Assembly (NCBI RefSeq): GCF_042654585.1
Contig: NZ_JBHSGR010000004.1
Location: forward strand, 1-64,000
Origin: Geodermatophilus arenarius
GTDB taxonomy: Bacteria; Actinomycetota; Actinomycetes; Mycobacteriales; Geodermatophilaceae
Length of the DNA stretch: 64,000 nt
Direction: 5' to 3'
The notes under the pieces are model-generated. The model was not told the origin of the DNA. It ran no database searches and worked only from the letters and a program-made list of their open reading frames with translations. Positions 1-8,107 of this stretch are shown one piece after another; position 1 is the first letter of the stretch; every line of letters starts with the position of its first letter. Made by a program: the position numbers and the translations under genes.

Positions 1-313
1 GGGGCGCGGGGGCTGCCGGGCGGGCGGCCACGGCGGGGCGGGCGGACCGGCCGGTGAGCCGGCGGCGGTCGGTCTCGTCTGCGGCGCCGAGCAGCGCGTC
101 GCGGCGGCGGTCGGCGCGGCTGCGGCCGGGACCGGGCGTCGTCGGGTGGTCGCTCAGCTCCGCGGCGCCCGGGTCGACGCCGGGGCCGGGCCTCGTGGGC
201 AGGTCGGGCAGGGGCGCGCTGGGGTGGTCGGTGCGGCGCCGGCCGCCTGCCACCGGGACTGACGGCCGGTCCGGTTGGTCACCGCCTGGTGCCGCGTGCC
301 TGCCCACGGTCAC
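1..313 (-). CDS. N-terminal part of Pro/Ala/Arg-rich protein, runs off the window
   Basis: An open minus-strand frame starts at GTG 313 (alternative GTG 307), 5 nt after the stop of the DUF3263 gene, and runs to the window edge. About 104 residues are visible. They are rich in Pro, Gly, Arg and Asp, low-complexity, and show no membrane segment yet. In M. tuberculosis the DUF3263 gene (Rv0430) is followed by Rv0431, an envelope protein with a LytR C-terminal domain, so a cytoplasmic tail of such a protein is a reasonable guess. This is inference from gene order only; the diagnostic domain would lie outside the window. A plus-strand frame over the same bases looks like a shadow. Confidence 0.5.
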   Translation of the reverse strand, partial: MTVGRHAAPGGDQPDRPSVPVAGGRRRTDHPSAPLPDLPTRPGPGVDPGAAELSDHPTTPGPGRSRADRRRDALLGAADETDRRRLTGRSARPAVAARPAAPAP

Positions 314-318
314 CAAAT

Positions 319-651
319 CTAGAGGGCGGAGGAGCCCTTGCCCAGCAGGTGAGGCGAACGCCGCTGGCGCCGCGCGGTGCGCAGCCGGCGCAGGCGGCGG
401 ACGAGGAGGGGGTCGGCCTCGAGCGCGGCCGGGCGGTCGACCAGCGCGTTCAGGACCTGGTAGTAGCGGGTGGGCGGGAGGCCGAACCGCTCGCGGATCG
501 CGGTCTCCTTCGCGCCGGGCTGGCGCCACCACTGCCGCTCGAAGGCCAGCATCTCGTGCTCGCGCCGGGTCAGGCCCGCGGGCTGCGCGGGGCCCTCACC
601 GGACTCCGGGCCCCCCGGCGGGGAGACCGCGGGGTCGGGGTCGGGGGTCAT
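319..651 (-). CDS. DUF3263 domain-containing protein
   Basis: A small 110-residue protein with an acidic, Pro-rich N-terminus followed by a helix-turn-helix-like DUF3263 core. The core carries the family signature: LTRREHEMLAFERQWW, then a KETAIRERFGL helix, then TRYYQVLNALVD. Family members are presumed small DNA-binding proteins; no target is known. It ends in a basic Arg-rich tail. The gene is close-spaced with the partial gene downstream (5 nt), so the two are probably co-transcribed. The start at ATG 651 gives the usual length. Recognition of the family is firm; its regulatory role is inference. Confidence 0.85.
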   Translation of the reverse strand: MTPDPDPAVSPPGGPESGEGPAQPAGLTRREHEMLAFERQWWRQPGAKETAIRERFGLPPTRYYQVLNALVDRPAALEADPLLVRRLRRLRTARRQRRSPHLLGKGSSAL

Positions 652-734
652 GGTCGGGTCCGTTCGATCGGGGGGAAGCCGTCACCCACAACGGTAGGCC
701 CGGGGGGTGACAGGCCACAGCCCGAGACGCGCGG

Positions 735-1661
735 TCAGGCCGCGGCGGGCACCTGCCCGGCGGCCGCCCTCCGGCCGGCGGCCCGGGCCGAGCGCAGGCT
801 GTCCACGGTGAACACCGCCAGCGCCGCCCAGACGATCGCGAAGCCCGCCAGCCGCGCCGGGGGCATCGGCTCGTGGAACACGAAGACACCCAGTGCCAGC
901 TGCATCAGCGGCGTGACGTACTGCAGCAGCCCGACGGTCGACAGCGGGATGCGCCGGGCGGCCGCGGCGAACAGCAGCAGCGGCACCGCCGTCGCGACGC
1001 CCGAGGCCGCGAGCAGCAGGAGGTGGCCGGCGCCCTCGGACCCCGCGGTCCCCCGCCCGGTGGCCTGCAGGACGGCGAGGAGCACCAGCGCCGGCAGGAA
1101 GGTCACCGCCGTCTCCACGAACAGGCCCGGCGCCGCCTCCACCCGCACCAGCTTCTTGAGCAGGCCGTAGCTGCCGAAGGTGGCGGCCAGCGCCAGGGCG
1201 ATCCACGGCGGCCGGCCGTGGTCGACGGTCAGGACGACGACGGCCACCGCGGCCAGCCCGACCGCGGCCCACTGCAGCGGACGCAGCCGCTCGGCGAAGA
1301 CGACGACGCCGAGCAGCACGCTGACCAGCGGGTTGATGAAGTAGCCGAGCGAGGTCTCGACGACGTGCCCGGAGTTGACGCCGTAGACGAAGACCAGCCA
1401 GTTGGCCGCGATGAGCACCGAGGCCCCGGCCAGGACCAGCAGCGTGCGGCGGTCGGTGACCGCCGCGCGGACCAGTGCCCACCGCCGCAGCACGGTCAGG
1501 AGGACGGCCACGAACAGCAGCGACCAGACGATGCGGTGGGCGACGATCTCCACCCCGCCGGCCGGCTCCAGCAGCGGGAAGTAGAGCGGGAAGACACCCC
1601 ACAACCCGTAGGCGGCGAGTCCCGCTGCCGTGCCCGCCCGCCGCTCGTCCACGGCGGGCAA
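735..1661 (-). CDS. rarD: RarD-type EamA-family permease
   Basis: A 308-residue integral membrane protein of the drug/metabolite transporter superfamily, with about ten hydrophobic segments arranged as two EamA repeats. RarD-specific stretches are visible: AAYGLWGVFPLYFPLL near the N-terminus, HRIVWSLLF, a central VETSLGYFINPLVSVLLG, and LLQYVTPLMQLALGVFVFHE in the second half. RarD was first linked to chloramphenicol sensitivity; the physiological substrate is not established and may be an amino-acid-like metabolite. Length matches the family (about 290-310). It stands alone and is followed by a minus-strand DUF3263 gene. Confidence 0.85.
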   Translation of the reverse strand: MPAVDERRAGTAAGLAAYGLWGVFPLYFPLLEPAGGVEIVAHRIVWSLLFVAVLLTVLRRWALVRAAVTDRRTLLVLAGASVLIAANWLVFVYGVNSGHVVETSLGYFINPLVSVLLGVVVFAERLRPLQWAAVGLAAVAVVVLTVDHGRPPWIALALAATFGSYGLLKKLVRVEAAPGLFVETAVTFLPALVLLAVLQATGRGTAGSEGAGHLLLLAASGVATAVPLLLFAAAARRIPLSTVGLLQYVTPLMQLALGVFVFHEPMPPARLAGFAIVWAALAVFTVDSLRSARAAGRRAAAGQVPAAA

Positions 1662-1680
1662 CCGTACGCCGCGCCGCTAC

Positions 1681-1722
1681 GTGGTCTGGATTACGTGGTC
1701 TGGATTACGTGGTCTGGATGTA
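1681..1722. repeat. 14-bp tandem repeat over the 3' end of the CBS gene
   Basis: The unit GTGGTCTGGATTAC occurs at 1681-1694 and 1695-1708, followed by a third copy that diverges in its last four bases (1709-1722). The stop codon of the CBS-domain gene (complement of 1705-1707) lies inside the middle unit. It looks like a small slippage duplication of the gene's last codons into the 3' flank. Confidence 0.9.
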
Positions 1723-2136
1723 GTCGACGAGGTGGTCCCGCTCCTCCTGCAGCTCGTCGAGGCGGGCCTTGACGACGTCGCCGATCGAGACGATCCCCAG
1801 CAGCCGGCCGTCCTCGACGACGGGCACGTGCCGGATGCGGTGGTCGGTCATCGTGCGGGCGAGGTCGTGCACCGAGGCGCCGGGCACGCAGGTGCGCACC
1901 TCGGCGGTCATCAGCGCCGACACCGGCCCGTCGAGGACCTCCGGCCCGGAGGCGTGCAGGGCGCGGACGACGTCGCGCTCGGAGACGATGCCGTCGACGG
2001 TGCCTCCCCCGCGGGAGACGACGAGTGCGCCGATGCGGTGCTCGGCGAGCAGGGCCAGGGCGGCACGGACGGGCCGGTCCGGCGCCACGGTGACGACGTC
2101 GGGGCCCTTGCGGCGGAGCAGCGAGGCGATCTGCAC
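1705..2136 (-). CDS. CBS-domain protein (two CBS motifs)
   Basis: A 143-residue soluble protein that is essentially one Bateman module. The first CBS motif covers about residues 8-60 (VRAALALLAEHRIGALVV, then GIVSERDVVRAL). The second covers about 70-125 (TDHRIRHVPVVEDGRLLGIV, then SIGDVVKA). A short helical tail ends in DYIQTT. Such stand-alone proteins usually bind adenosine nucleotides and act as energy sensors or partners of other proteins; the partner here is unknown. The GTG start at 2136 is preceded by a GGGAGGG ribosome-binding stretch. The 3' end carries the 14-bp tandem duplication. Confidence 0.88.
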   Translation of the reverse strand: MQIASLLRRKGPDVVTVAPDRPVRAALALLAEHRIGALVVSRGGGTVDGIVSERDVVRALHASGPEVLDGPVSALMTAEVRTCVPGASVHDLARTMTDHRIRHVPVVEDGRLLGIVSIGDVVKARLDELQEERDHLVDYIQTT

Positions 2137-2257
2137 GGGAGCCCTCCCTCCCCTCGGGGGTCGCAGTGTCCACCCGCCGCCGTGCGGGGGGCAACGGCCC
2201 GGTCGGGACGGTCCGGTCCCGGTTCCCGGGGTGGACAGCGGGGCCTACCGTCGAGGC

Positions 2258-2689
2258 GTGCGCACCCAGCACGCCGCGCCCGCGACGTCCCGCCGCCCGA
2301 CCGTCCTGCAGTGGCTCCGCTACGCCGTCGGGGGCGGGCTGCCCCGGGAGCTGTCGCCGTGGGTGCTGTCGGACACCACCCGGCCGGGATGGGTGCGCCG
2401 GCACGTCGCCCGCTCGCTGGTGCAGCTCGCCCCGCTGGTGGTGATCTGCCTGGTCGCCGTCCCCGTGGGGATGGGCTACCGGCTGACCGCGGCGGCCGGG
2501 GGGCTGATGGTCGGGCTGATGTACTCGCTGGCGTTCGTGGTGGAGACGACCGAGCACCGCGTGGCCAAGGCCGGCTACCCGGCCGGCACCGCCGCCCGGC
2601 TGCGCGAGGAGCGCGCCGAGCGGGCGCGGGCGGCCCGCGCCGAGCGGCACCACCCCTACCGCGTGGGCGGGGCGGGCAGCTTCGACTGA
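2258..2689 (+). CDS. DUF5313 family membrane protein
   Basis: A 143-residue protein with the DUF5313 layout. A conserved N-terminal stretch (TVLQWLRYAVGGGLP, WVLSDTT) precedes two hydrophobic segments (about residues 53-72 and 77-95). Then come the family hallmark VVETTEHRVAKAGYP and a charged Arg/Glu/Ala tail. Function is unknown. I chose GTG 2258 over much earlier in-frame starts because homology begins just after it and because TACCGT at 2246-2251 sits 6 nt upstream, the spacing expected for a leaderless transcript. The stop codon overlaps the 3' end of tRNA-Thr by one base. Confidence 0.8.
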   Translation: MRTQHAAPATSRRPTVLQWLRYAVGGGLPRELSPWVLSDTTRPGWVRRHVARSLVQLAPLVVICLVAVPVGMGYRLTAAAGGLMVGLMYSLAFVVETTEHRVAKAGYPAGTAARLREERAERARAARAERHHPYRVGGAGSFD

Positions 2690-2761
2690 GCCGACGGGGG
2701 GACTCGAACCCCCAACCGCCCGATTACAAGTCGGGTGCGCTACCAGTTGCGCCACGCCGGC
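2689..2761 (-). tRNA. tRNA-Thr(UGU)
   Basis: Read on the minus strand, the sequence folds into a standard cloverleaf. The 7-bp acceptor stem pairs GCCGGCG with CGTCGGC (one G-T wobble). A D-arm with GGTAGCGC, an anticodon stem CCCGA/TCGGG and a T-arm with GGTTCGAGTCC are present. The anticodon loop reads CTTGTAA, giving anticodon TGT, so the tRNA reads ACA and ACG threonine codons. The 3' CCA is not encoded. The gene sits between a DUF5313 and a DUF2695 gene. Confidence 0.95.
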
Positions 2762-3056
2762 GGGACACGGGAACCGCTCCCGGCGTCAAGGATAGGGACC
2801 CCTCGGGGACGTCCGTCCCTGGACGGGCGACGACGGCCGCTGTGAGCGTGCCGCCGGTGTCCCTCGGGTCCGTCGACGACGTCGTCGGGCCGGTCGGCAC
2901 GGCGCCGGTGGTGCCGGCGGCGGCCCGGGCCGGTGGACCCGCCGGGCGGGGCTCGCCGGGCCGGTGTGGTCCCTCCGCCTGGGCCGGGCGCTGTCCGCCG
3001 CCGTCCCGGCCGACGACACGGGTCGAGCCGACGCCCCCGCTGCCGATGCTGAGCGC

Positions 3057-3332
3057 GTGGCACCGATCGACGACCCGGCCGGGCTCCTGCCGCTGGACCG
3101 GACCCAGCTGGACGCGCTGCGCGAGCACCTCGACGCCGTCCTCTCGGCCGGGGACTGCGACCGGACCCACCGCGTTACCGACGCCTGGGCCGCCGGGCAC
3201 GGCATCGCCCTCGACCGGCTGCACGAGGGGCTCGAGGAGTACGGCGGGTTCTGCGACTGCGAGGTCGTGATGAACGTCGACCCCGCTGCCGTCTTCGACC
3301 CTCAGGCGGCCGCCGGGCCCTCGCGCAGGTAG
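3057..3332 (+). CDS. DUF2695 domain-containing protein
   Basis: A small protein (91 residues from GTG 3057; 122 from an alternative GTG at 2964). The DUF2695 core is clear: LREHLDAVLSAGDCDRTHRVT, an AWAAGHGIALDRL helix, and the signature EYGGFCDCEVVMNV near the C-terminus, where two Cys and the Asp/Glu could bind a metal. The family has no assigned function. I prefer the shorter start because the added N-terminus is low-complexity and a GATGCT box lies 6 nt before GTG 3057. The last 31 nt overlap the convergent membrane-protein gene. Confidence 0.75.
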   Translation: MAPIDDPAGLLPLDRTQLDALREHLDAVLSAGDCDRTHRVTDAWAAGHGIALDRLHEGLEEYGGFCDCEVVMNVDPAAVFDPQAAAGPSRR

Positions 3333-4012
3333 CCGGCCGGGTCGCTGCCGGGCAGCGGCCCCTCGGCCAGCCAGCGGGCGAAGCCGGCCGGGTCGCGGCG
3401 CTCGAGCTCGTCGAGGGCGTCCTGGCGGCGGCAGACGATCGACTGCCGCGCCGCCGGGTCCAGCCGGCCGGCCAGCGCGGCCGTCGTGCCGAGCCACTCG
3501 CGGCCCAGCGCCGCGGTCGTCAGGGTCGTCACCGGCGGCAGGGAGGTGACCGTCCCGACGGCCTCCCCCGGGCGGGCGCCGGCCACCGGCCGCTGCGGCG
3601 CCGGTGCGGCGAGCCGGCCGGGCGCCGGGGCGTCGTCGGGGGCGGCCGGCCGCACCGGGCGGCCGGTGTGCAGCAGCCACGACCCGAGCCCGCCGAGGAA
3701 GAGCACCGCACCGGCCAGGGCCGTCAGCGCCGGACCGCCCAGCGCCGCGGTGCCGGACAGGAACAGCAGCACGCCGATCGTGACCGCGCCGGCCCGCCAG
3801 GCCGCCTCCAGCGGGGTGTACCGCGGCGGCCGGCCGTCCTCGTGCGACTCGCGCGCCACGCCGCCGGCCAGGCAGGAGGTCACCACCGCGGCCAGCGCGA
3901 CGGCGAGCAGCCCCGGGGGCCGCAGGGCGAGGCCGCCGACGACGGCGACCGCGGCGGCGGTGAGGGCGGCGAGGCCCACGAGCAGACGGGCGGGCAGACC
4001 GCGGGTGGACAC
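3302..4012 (-). CDS. hypothetical integral membrane protein
   Basis: A 236-residue protein I do not recognise. Two hydrophobic segments lie near the N-terminus (about residues 9-28 and 32-50) and two more in the middle (about 75-92 and 94-112). A soluble Pro/Ala-rich C-terminal half follows, ending in a more conserved-looking helical stretch (RLDPAARQSIVCRRQDALDELERRDPAGFARWL). The C-terminal pattern suggests a folded cytosolic domain of about 60 residues. It converges on, and overlaps by 31 nt, the DUF2695 gene. Coding reality is supported by the membrane pattern and codon-position GC bias; function unknown. Confidence 0.65.
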   Translation of the reverse strand: MSTRGLPARLLVGLAALTAAAVAVVGGLALRPPGLLAVALAAVVTSCLAGGVARESHEDGRPPRYTPLEAAWRAGAVTIGVLLFLSGTAALGGPALTALAGAVLFLGGLGSWLLHTGRPVRPAAPDDAPAPGRLAAPAPQRPVAGARPGEAVGTVTSLPPVTTLTTAALGREWLGTTAALAGRLDPAARQSIVCRRQDALDELERRDPAGFARWLAEGPLPGSDPAGYLREGPAAA

Positions 4013-4163
4013 GAGCAGCCTCCAGGAGCGCAGGCCGGGCAGCGGGGACCCGCCCGCTCCCAGGGGAGCGACCGGGGTCCCCCTCTACCCCGCGACGCTC
4101 CCGTCGCACACCGTGGTCGGCGTGTCGCGGGCGGCCGGGTCGCGGACGGCAGGATCGGCGGCC

Positions 4164-4940
4164 GTGGGGACCTCCGTCGTCGAGCTCGGCCCGCCGCTGG
4201 CCGTCGTCCTGGTGCTGCTCACCGTGCTGGCGGCGGCGGGTGGGCGGCTGTCCGGGCTGGGGCAGGAGCGGCCGGTCGTCGTCGCGGCGCTGCGGGCCAC
4301 CGTCCAGCTGGCGGCGGTCTCGGCGGTGCTGCTGGTCGTCGTCCGCTCGCTGTGGCTGTCGGCGGCGTTCGTGCTGCTGATGGTCACCGTCGCGGCGGTC
4401 ACGGCGGCAGGACGGGTCAGCGGCCTGCCGCTGCGGGCGCCCGGTGCCCCGCGCCGGGTGGGGTCCGCGGCCCTGGCGGTGGCCGGCGGCGCGGCACCGG
4501 TGGTCGCGCTGGTGCTGGCCAGCGGCACGGTGCCGCTGCGCGGCGAGGCGGTGATCCCGGTCGCGGGCATCCTGGTCGGCGGCGCGATGACGGCGACGTC
4601 GCTGGCCGGCCGGCGGCTGCGCGAGGAGCTGACCACCCGCCGCGGCGAGGTCGAGGCGGCCCTGGCGCTGGGCCTGCTCCCCCGCGACGCCGTCCTCGAG
4701 GTCGCCCGGCCCTCCGCCGCGACCGCCCTGCTGCCGCCGCTGGACCAGACCCGCACCGTCGGCCTCGTCACGCTGCCCGGCGCCTACGTCGGCGTGCTGC
4801 TCGGCGGGGGCGGCCCGCTGGCCGCCGGCGCCGCCCAGCTGCTGGTCCTGGTGGGTCTGCTGGCCGCCGAGGTGGCGGCGGTCTGGGTGGTCACCGAGCT
4901 GGTCGCACGGGGGCGGGTGCTGCCGGACCTCCCCCGCTGA
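4164..4940 (+). CDS. FetB-like (UPF0014) ABC transporter permease
   Basis: A 258-residue polytopic membrane protein of the UPF0014/FetB family. Recognisable features are the early motif ALRATVQLAAVSAVLLVVV, the central GMLVGGAMTATSL-type stretch (seen here as ILVGGAMTATSLAGRRL), the cytoplasmic EVEAALALGLLPRDAVLEV loop and LVTLPGAYVGVLLGG near the end. In E. coli FetB pairs with the ATPase FetA to export iron. No ATPase gene is adjacent here, so the partner must lie elsewhere or be absent. GTG 4164 gives the family's usual length; longer upstream frames have no homology. Confidence 0.8.
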   Translation: MGTSVVELGPPLAVVLVLLTVLAAAGGRLSGLGQERPVVVAALRATVQLAAVSAVLLVVVRSLWLSAAFVLLMVTVAAVTAAGRVSGLPLRAPGAPRRVGSAALAVAGGAAPVVALVLASGTVPLRGEAVIPVAGILVGGAMTATSLAGRRLREELTTRRGEVEAALALGLLPRDAVLEVARPSAATALLPPLDQTRTVGLVTLPGAYVGVLLGGGGPLAAGAAQLLVLVGLLAAEVAAVWVVTELVARGRVLPDLPR

Positions 4941-5044
4941 GGACGCCCAGACACCTCACAGGCGCTGCGCAGGGCCCCGTCAGACGCCGCGCCGAGAGTG
5001 GTCCCCAGAGCGGCGGACGGCCGCCCAGGAGGAGGACCACAGCA

Positions 5045-6310
5045 GTGAACGGACACCCGTACCCGAACCCGGCGCAGCCGACCGGTGCGACCCCGGGCTG
5101 GACCCCGCCGCCGTCCGGCGACTCCTGGTACCCGCCGGCCGGCACCGCGACGGGCACCCTGCCGCCGCCGGCGCCCGCCCCCGCGCCGGCGCCGGAGAGG
5201 CGGCGGGCGGGCCGGCTGCGGATGGGCGTCGCCGGGCTGCTCGCCGGGGCCCTCGTCGGCGGCGGCGCCGGGGCCGGGGTCGTCGCCCTCACCTCCGGCG
5301 GCGGGAGCGGCGGCAGCGGGACGGCGGCCACGGCGCAGTCGGTGGTCATCACGGACCCGGAGAACGCGACCGCGGTGACCGCCGCGGCCGCCAAGGCCTC
5401 GCCCAGCGTCGTCACCGTCTACGTGACCAGCGGCTCGGGCTCGGGCAGCGGCTCGGGCGTGGTGCTCTCCGACGACGGCTACGTGCTCACCAACAACCAC
5501 GTCGTCACGCTGGACGGCAGCACCGGGGACGCCGCCATCCAGGTGCGCACCTCCGACGGCACGCTCTACGACGCCACCGTCGTCGGCACCGACCCGACCT
5601 CGGACCTCGCCGTGATCCGGCTGCAGGGCGCCGGCGGGCTCACCGCGGCCACGTTCGCCGACTCCGACGACGTGCAGGTCGGGGACCTCGCCGTCGCGAT
5701 CGGCGCGCCGCTCGGCCTGTCCGACACGGTGACCGACGGGATCGTCAGCGCCACCGACCGCGCGGTGGCCACCGGTTCCACCCGGGACGACGCCACCGTC
5801 ATCGACGCGCTGCAGACCGACGCCGCCATCAACCCCGGCAACTCCGGCGGCGCGCTGGTCGACGCCTCCGGCGAGGTCATCGGCATCAACACCGCGATCG
5901 CCTCGGTGGCCTCGGGGGCGCCCGGCTCGGCGTCGCAGAGCGGCAGCATCGGCGTCGGGTTCGCCATCCCGAGCAACACCGCCCAGCGGATCGCCGAGGA
6001 GATCATCGACACCGGCTCGGCCACCCACGCCGTCCTCGGGGTGAACGCCCAGACCGCCGGCGGGACCGCCTCGTCCGAGGTGGGCACCGGCGCGCAGGTC
6101 GTGCAGGTGCAGCCCGGCGGGGCCGCCGCGGAGGCGGGCCTGCAGGCCGGCGACGTCGTCACCGCGGTCGGCGACCGGGCGGTGACCACCTCCACCGAGC
6201 TGACCGCCGCCATCCGCAGCTCGGCCCCCGGCACGCGGGTGCAGCTGACCGTGCAGCGCGACGGTGGGACGTCGACGGTCGAGGTCACCCTCGGCAGCAG
6301 CGCGGACTGA
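5045..6310 (+). CDS. HtrA/DegP-type serine protease with PDZ domain
   Basis: A 421-residue envelope protease. A Pro-rich cytoplasmic N-terminus (residues 1-58) leads to one membrane anchor (about 60-82). A trypsin-like domain follows with catalytic His152 (TNNHVV), Asp187 (TSDLAVI) and Ser267 (NPGNSGGAL). A single C-terminal PDZ domain (about 345-418; VQPGGAAAEAGLQAGDVV) should bind exposed C-termini. The layout matches mycobacterial PepD/HtrA-like quality-control proteases acting outside the membrane. The GTG start at 5045 follows a strong AGGAGGAGGA ribosome-binding site. Its immediate neighbours do not form an obvious operon. Confidence 0.93.
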   Translation: MNGHPYPNPAQPTGATPGWTPPPSGDSWYPPAGTATGTLPPPAPAPAPAPERRRAGRLRMGVAGLLAGALVGGGAGAGVVALTSGGGSGGSGTAATAQSVVITDPENATAVTAAAAKASPSVVTVYVTSGSGSGSGSGVVLSDDGYVLTNNHVVTLDGSTGDAAIQVRTSDGTLYDATVVGTDPTSDLAVIRLQGAGGLTAATFADSDDVQVGDLAVAIGAPLGLSDTVTDGIVSATDRAVATGSTRDDATVIDALQTDAAINPGNSGGALVDASGEVIGINTAIASVASGAPGSASQSGSIGVGFAIPSNTAQRIAEEIIDTGSATHAVLGVNAQTAGGTASSEVGTGAQVVQVQPGGAAAEAGLQAGDVVTAVGDRAVTTSTELTAAIRSSAPGTRVQLTVQRDGGTSTVEVTLGSSAD

Positions 6311-6358
6311 CCCCTCCAGCCCGGGAAGGCACCCTCCCCCGCCTCTAGGCTGGGGAGG

Positions 6359-7636
6359 GTGTCGTCGTCTGTGAGCGCCCCGCTCGCCTCCTCGCTCGAC
6401 GACCCGGAGCGCGCCGCCGGGCTGCGGCGGATGAAACGGCTGGCCACAGGGCTGTTCCTGCTCGCGGCGGCCGTCTTCCTCGCCTGCGTGCTGCTCGGCG
6501 ACACCGCCGGGCCCTGGGTCGGGTACGTGCGGGCCACCGCCGAGGCCTCGATGGTCGGCGCGCTGGCCGACTGGTTCGCCGTCACCGCGCTGTTCCGGCA
6601 CCCGCTGCGGCTGCCGATCCCGCACACGGCGATCATCCCGCGCAAGAAGGACCAGATCGGCGCGAGCCTGGGCACGTTCGTGCAGGAGAACTTCCTGACC
6701 CGCTCGGTCGTCGAGGAGAAGCTCGCCACCGTCGACGTCCCCGGCCGGCTCGGGACCTTCCTGGCGGCGCCCGGCCGCGCGGAGCGGCTGGCCGGCGACG
6801 CCGCCGCCGGGCTCACCGGCCTCACCGACCTGCTGCGCGACGACGACCTGCAGCAGGCCGTCTCCGGCCTGGTCGACCGCAAGCTGCACGCGACGCCGGC
6901 GGCGCCGGTGCTGGCCCGGGTCCTGGAGCTGGTGGTCGACGGGGACCGGCACCAGGAGGTCCTGTCGGCGGGCCTGCGCTACCTCGCCCGGTTCCTCGAG
7001 GAGAACCGGGTGGTGTTCCGCGCCCAGCTCGGGGACGCCTCCCCGTCGTGGGTGCCCAACTGGGTCGACGACCGGGTGTTCGACCGCGTGTTCGCGGGCG
7101 TGCAGGGCTTCCTGGAGGAGGTCGGCGCCGACCGCGACCACGAGCTGCGTCGGGTCTACGACGCCCGGCTGCGCGCCTACGTGCACGACCTGCGCACCGA
7201 CCCCGACACCGCCGCCCGCGTCGAGGGGTTCAAGAAGGAGCTGCTCGACCACCCGGCGGTGCGCGCCTGGTCCTCGTCGCTGTGGACCAACGCGAAGACC
7301 TCGTTCCTCGCCGCCGCCGCAGACCCGGACTCCGAGCTGCGGTCCCGGGTGACCGGCATGATCGGCGACGCCGCCCGGCTGCTGCGGACCGACCCGCGGG
7401 TGCGCGAGCGGGTGCAGCAGCAGTCGGTGCGGGTCGCCGGCTACCTGGTGGAGCGCTTCGCCGGCGACCTCGCCGACGTCGTCGGCAGCACCGTCGCCCG
7501 CTGGGACACCGAGGAGACCAGCCGCCGCATCGAGCTGCAGGTGGGGCGGGACCTGCAGTTCATCCGCATCAACGGCACCGTCGTCGGCGGGCTGGCCGGG
7601 CTGGTCATCTACACCCTCGCCCAGCTGCTGGGCTGA
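6359..7636 (+). CDS. DUF445 (YjiN-like) membrane protein
   Basis: A 425-residue protein of the DUF445 family. One hydrophobic segment near the N-terminus (about residues 28-46) is followed by the signature ALADWFAVTALFRHPLRLPIPHTAIIP and KKDQIGASLGTFVQENFL. A long helical region then leads to a C-terminal hydrophobic hairpin (FIRINGTVVGGLAGLVIYTLAQLL). The family is widespread but its biochemical role is unknown. TAGGCT at 6346-6351 lies 7 nt before the GTG start, which fits leaderless transcription. The 3' end converges on the cupin gene with 2 nt between the stops. Confidence 0.88.
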   Translation: MSSSVSAPLASSLDDPERAAGLRRMKRLATGLFLLAAAVFLACVLLGDTAGPWVGYVRATAEASMVGALADWFAVTALFRHPLRLPIPHTAIIPRKKDQIGASLGTFVQENFLTRSVVEEKLATVDVPGRLGTFLAAPGRAERLAGDAAAGLTGLTDLLRDDDLQQAVSGLVDRKLHATPAAPVLARVLELVVDGDRHQEVLSAGLRYLARFLEENRVVFRAQLGDASPSWVPNWVDDRVFDRVFAGVQGFLEEVGADRDHELRRVYDARLRAYVHDLRTDPDTAARVEGFKKELLDHPAVRAWSSSLWTNAKTSFLAAAADPDSELRSRVTGMIGDAARLLRTDPRVRERVQQQSVRVAGYLVERFAGDLADVVGSTVARWDTEETSRRIELQVGRDLQFIRINGTVVGGLAGLVIYTLAQLLG

Positions 7637-7638
7637 GC

Positions 7639-8055
7639 TCAGACCAGCCGGAAGCCGCTCCACGCGAAACCCGGCGAGACGACACAGGTCACCAGCACCT
7701 CGTCCTCCGCCGGGGCGGTCGACTGCCGGGCGCCGGCGGGCACGAGCACCTGCGGGTGCGCCGCGTCCAGCACCGTGCGCTCGTCGCCCACGTGCAGCAC
7801 CAGTGCGCCCGGCCCGTGCCAGAGCCACAGCTCGTCGGCGTCGACGGTGTGCGGCGCCGAGGACTCCCCCGGTGCGAGCAGGTAGAGGATCGCCGTCGCG
7901 GCCGGGCGGTCGCCGACCGCGGCCGGCGAGGTCCAGGTGCGCCGGTACCAGCCGCCCTCGGGGTGCGGCTCCAGCCCGAGCCGGATCGCGGTGGCCGCGA
8001 CCGGCGAGCGGGGCCCGGAGGGTCCCCGAGGAGGGACGCGTCCGCCGGGGCTCAC
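7639..8055 (-). CDS. DUF985 cupin-family protein
   Basis: A 138-residue single-domain cupin of the DUF985 family. Visible motifs are LGLEPHPEGGWYRRTW, ATAILYLLAPGESSAPHTVDADELWLWH (cupin motif 1, with His and Glu as likely metal ligands), QVLVPAGARQST and VVSPGFAWSGFRLV at the C-terminus. Structures are known for family members but the reaction is not. The N-terminus starts with a Pro/Gly-rich stretch from GTG 8055, and the true start could be up to 15 codons later. The gene converges on DUF445 and precedes no obvious partner. Confidence 0.83.
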   Translation of the reverse strand: MSPGGRVPPRGPSGPRSPVAATAIRLGLEPHPEGGWYRRTWTSPAAVGDRPAATAILYLLAPGESSAPHTVDADELWLWHGPGALVLHVGDERTVLDAAHPQVLVPAGARQSTAPAEDEVLVTCVVSPGFAWSGFRLV

Positions 8056-8107
8056 GGCGTCAGGGGGAGGGCACCCGGCCGCGGTGCGGTCCGGCAGGAC
8101 CGCCGTG

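Noticed and set aside
54..710. Plus-strand frame of 218 codons at the left edge
   Set aside because: Arg/Pro/Gly-rich translation opposite the DUF3263 gene and the partial minus-strand gene; looks like a shadow.
4784..7828. Minus-strand open frame of about 1000 codons opposite the HtrA and DUF445 genes
   Set aside because: It is antisense to two well-recognised genes, has Gly/Arg/Ala/Val-rich low-complexity translation and no domain. Long antisense frames are expected at this GC content.
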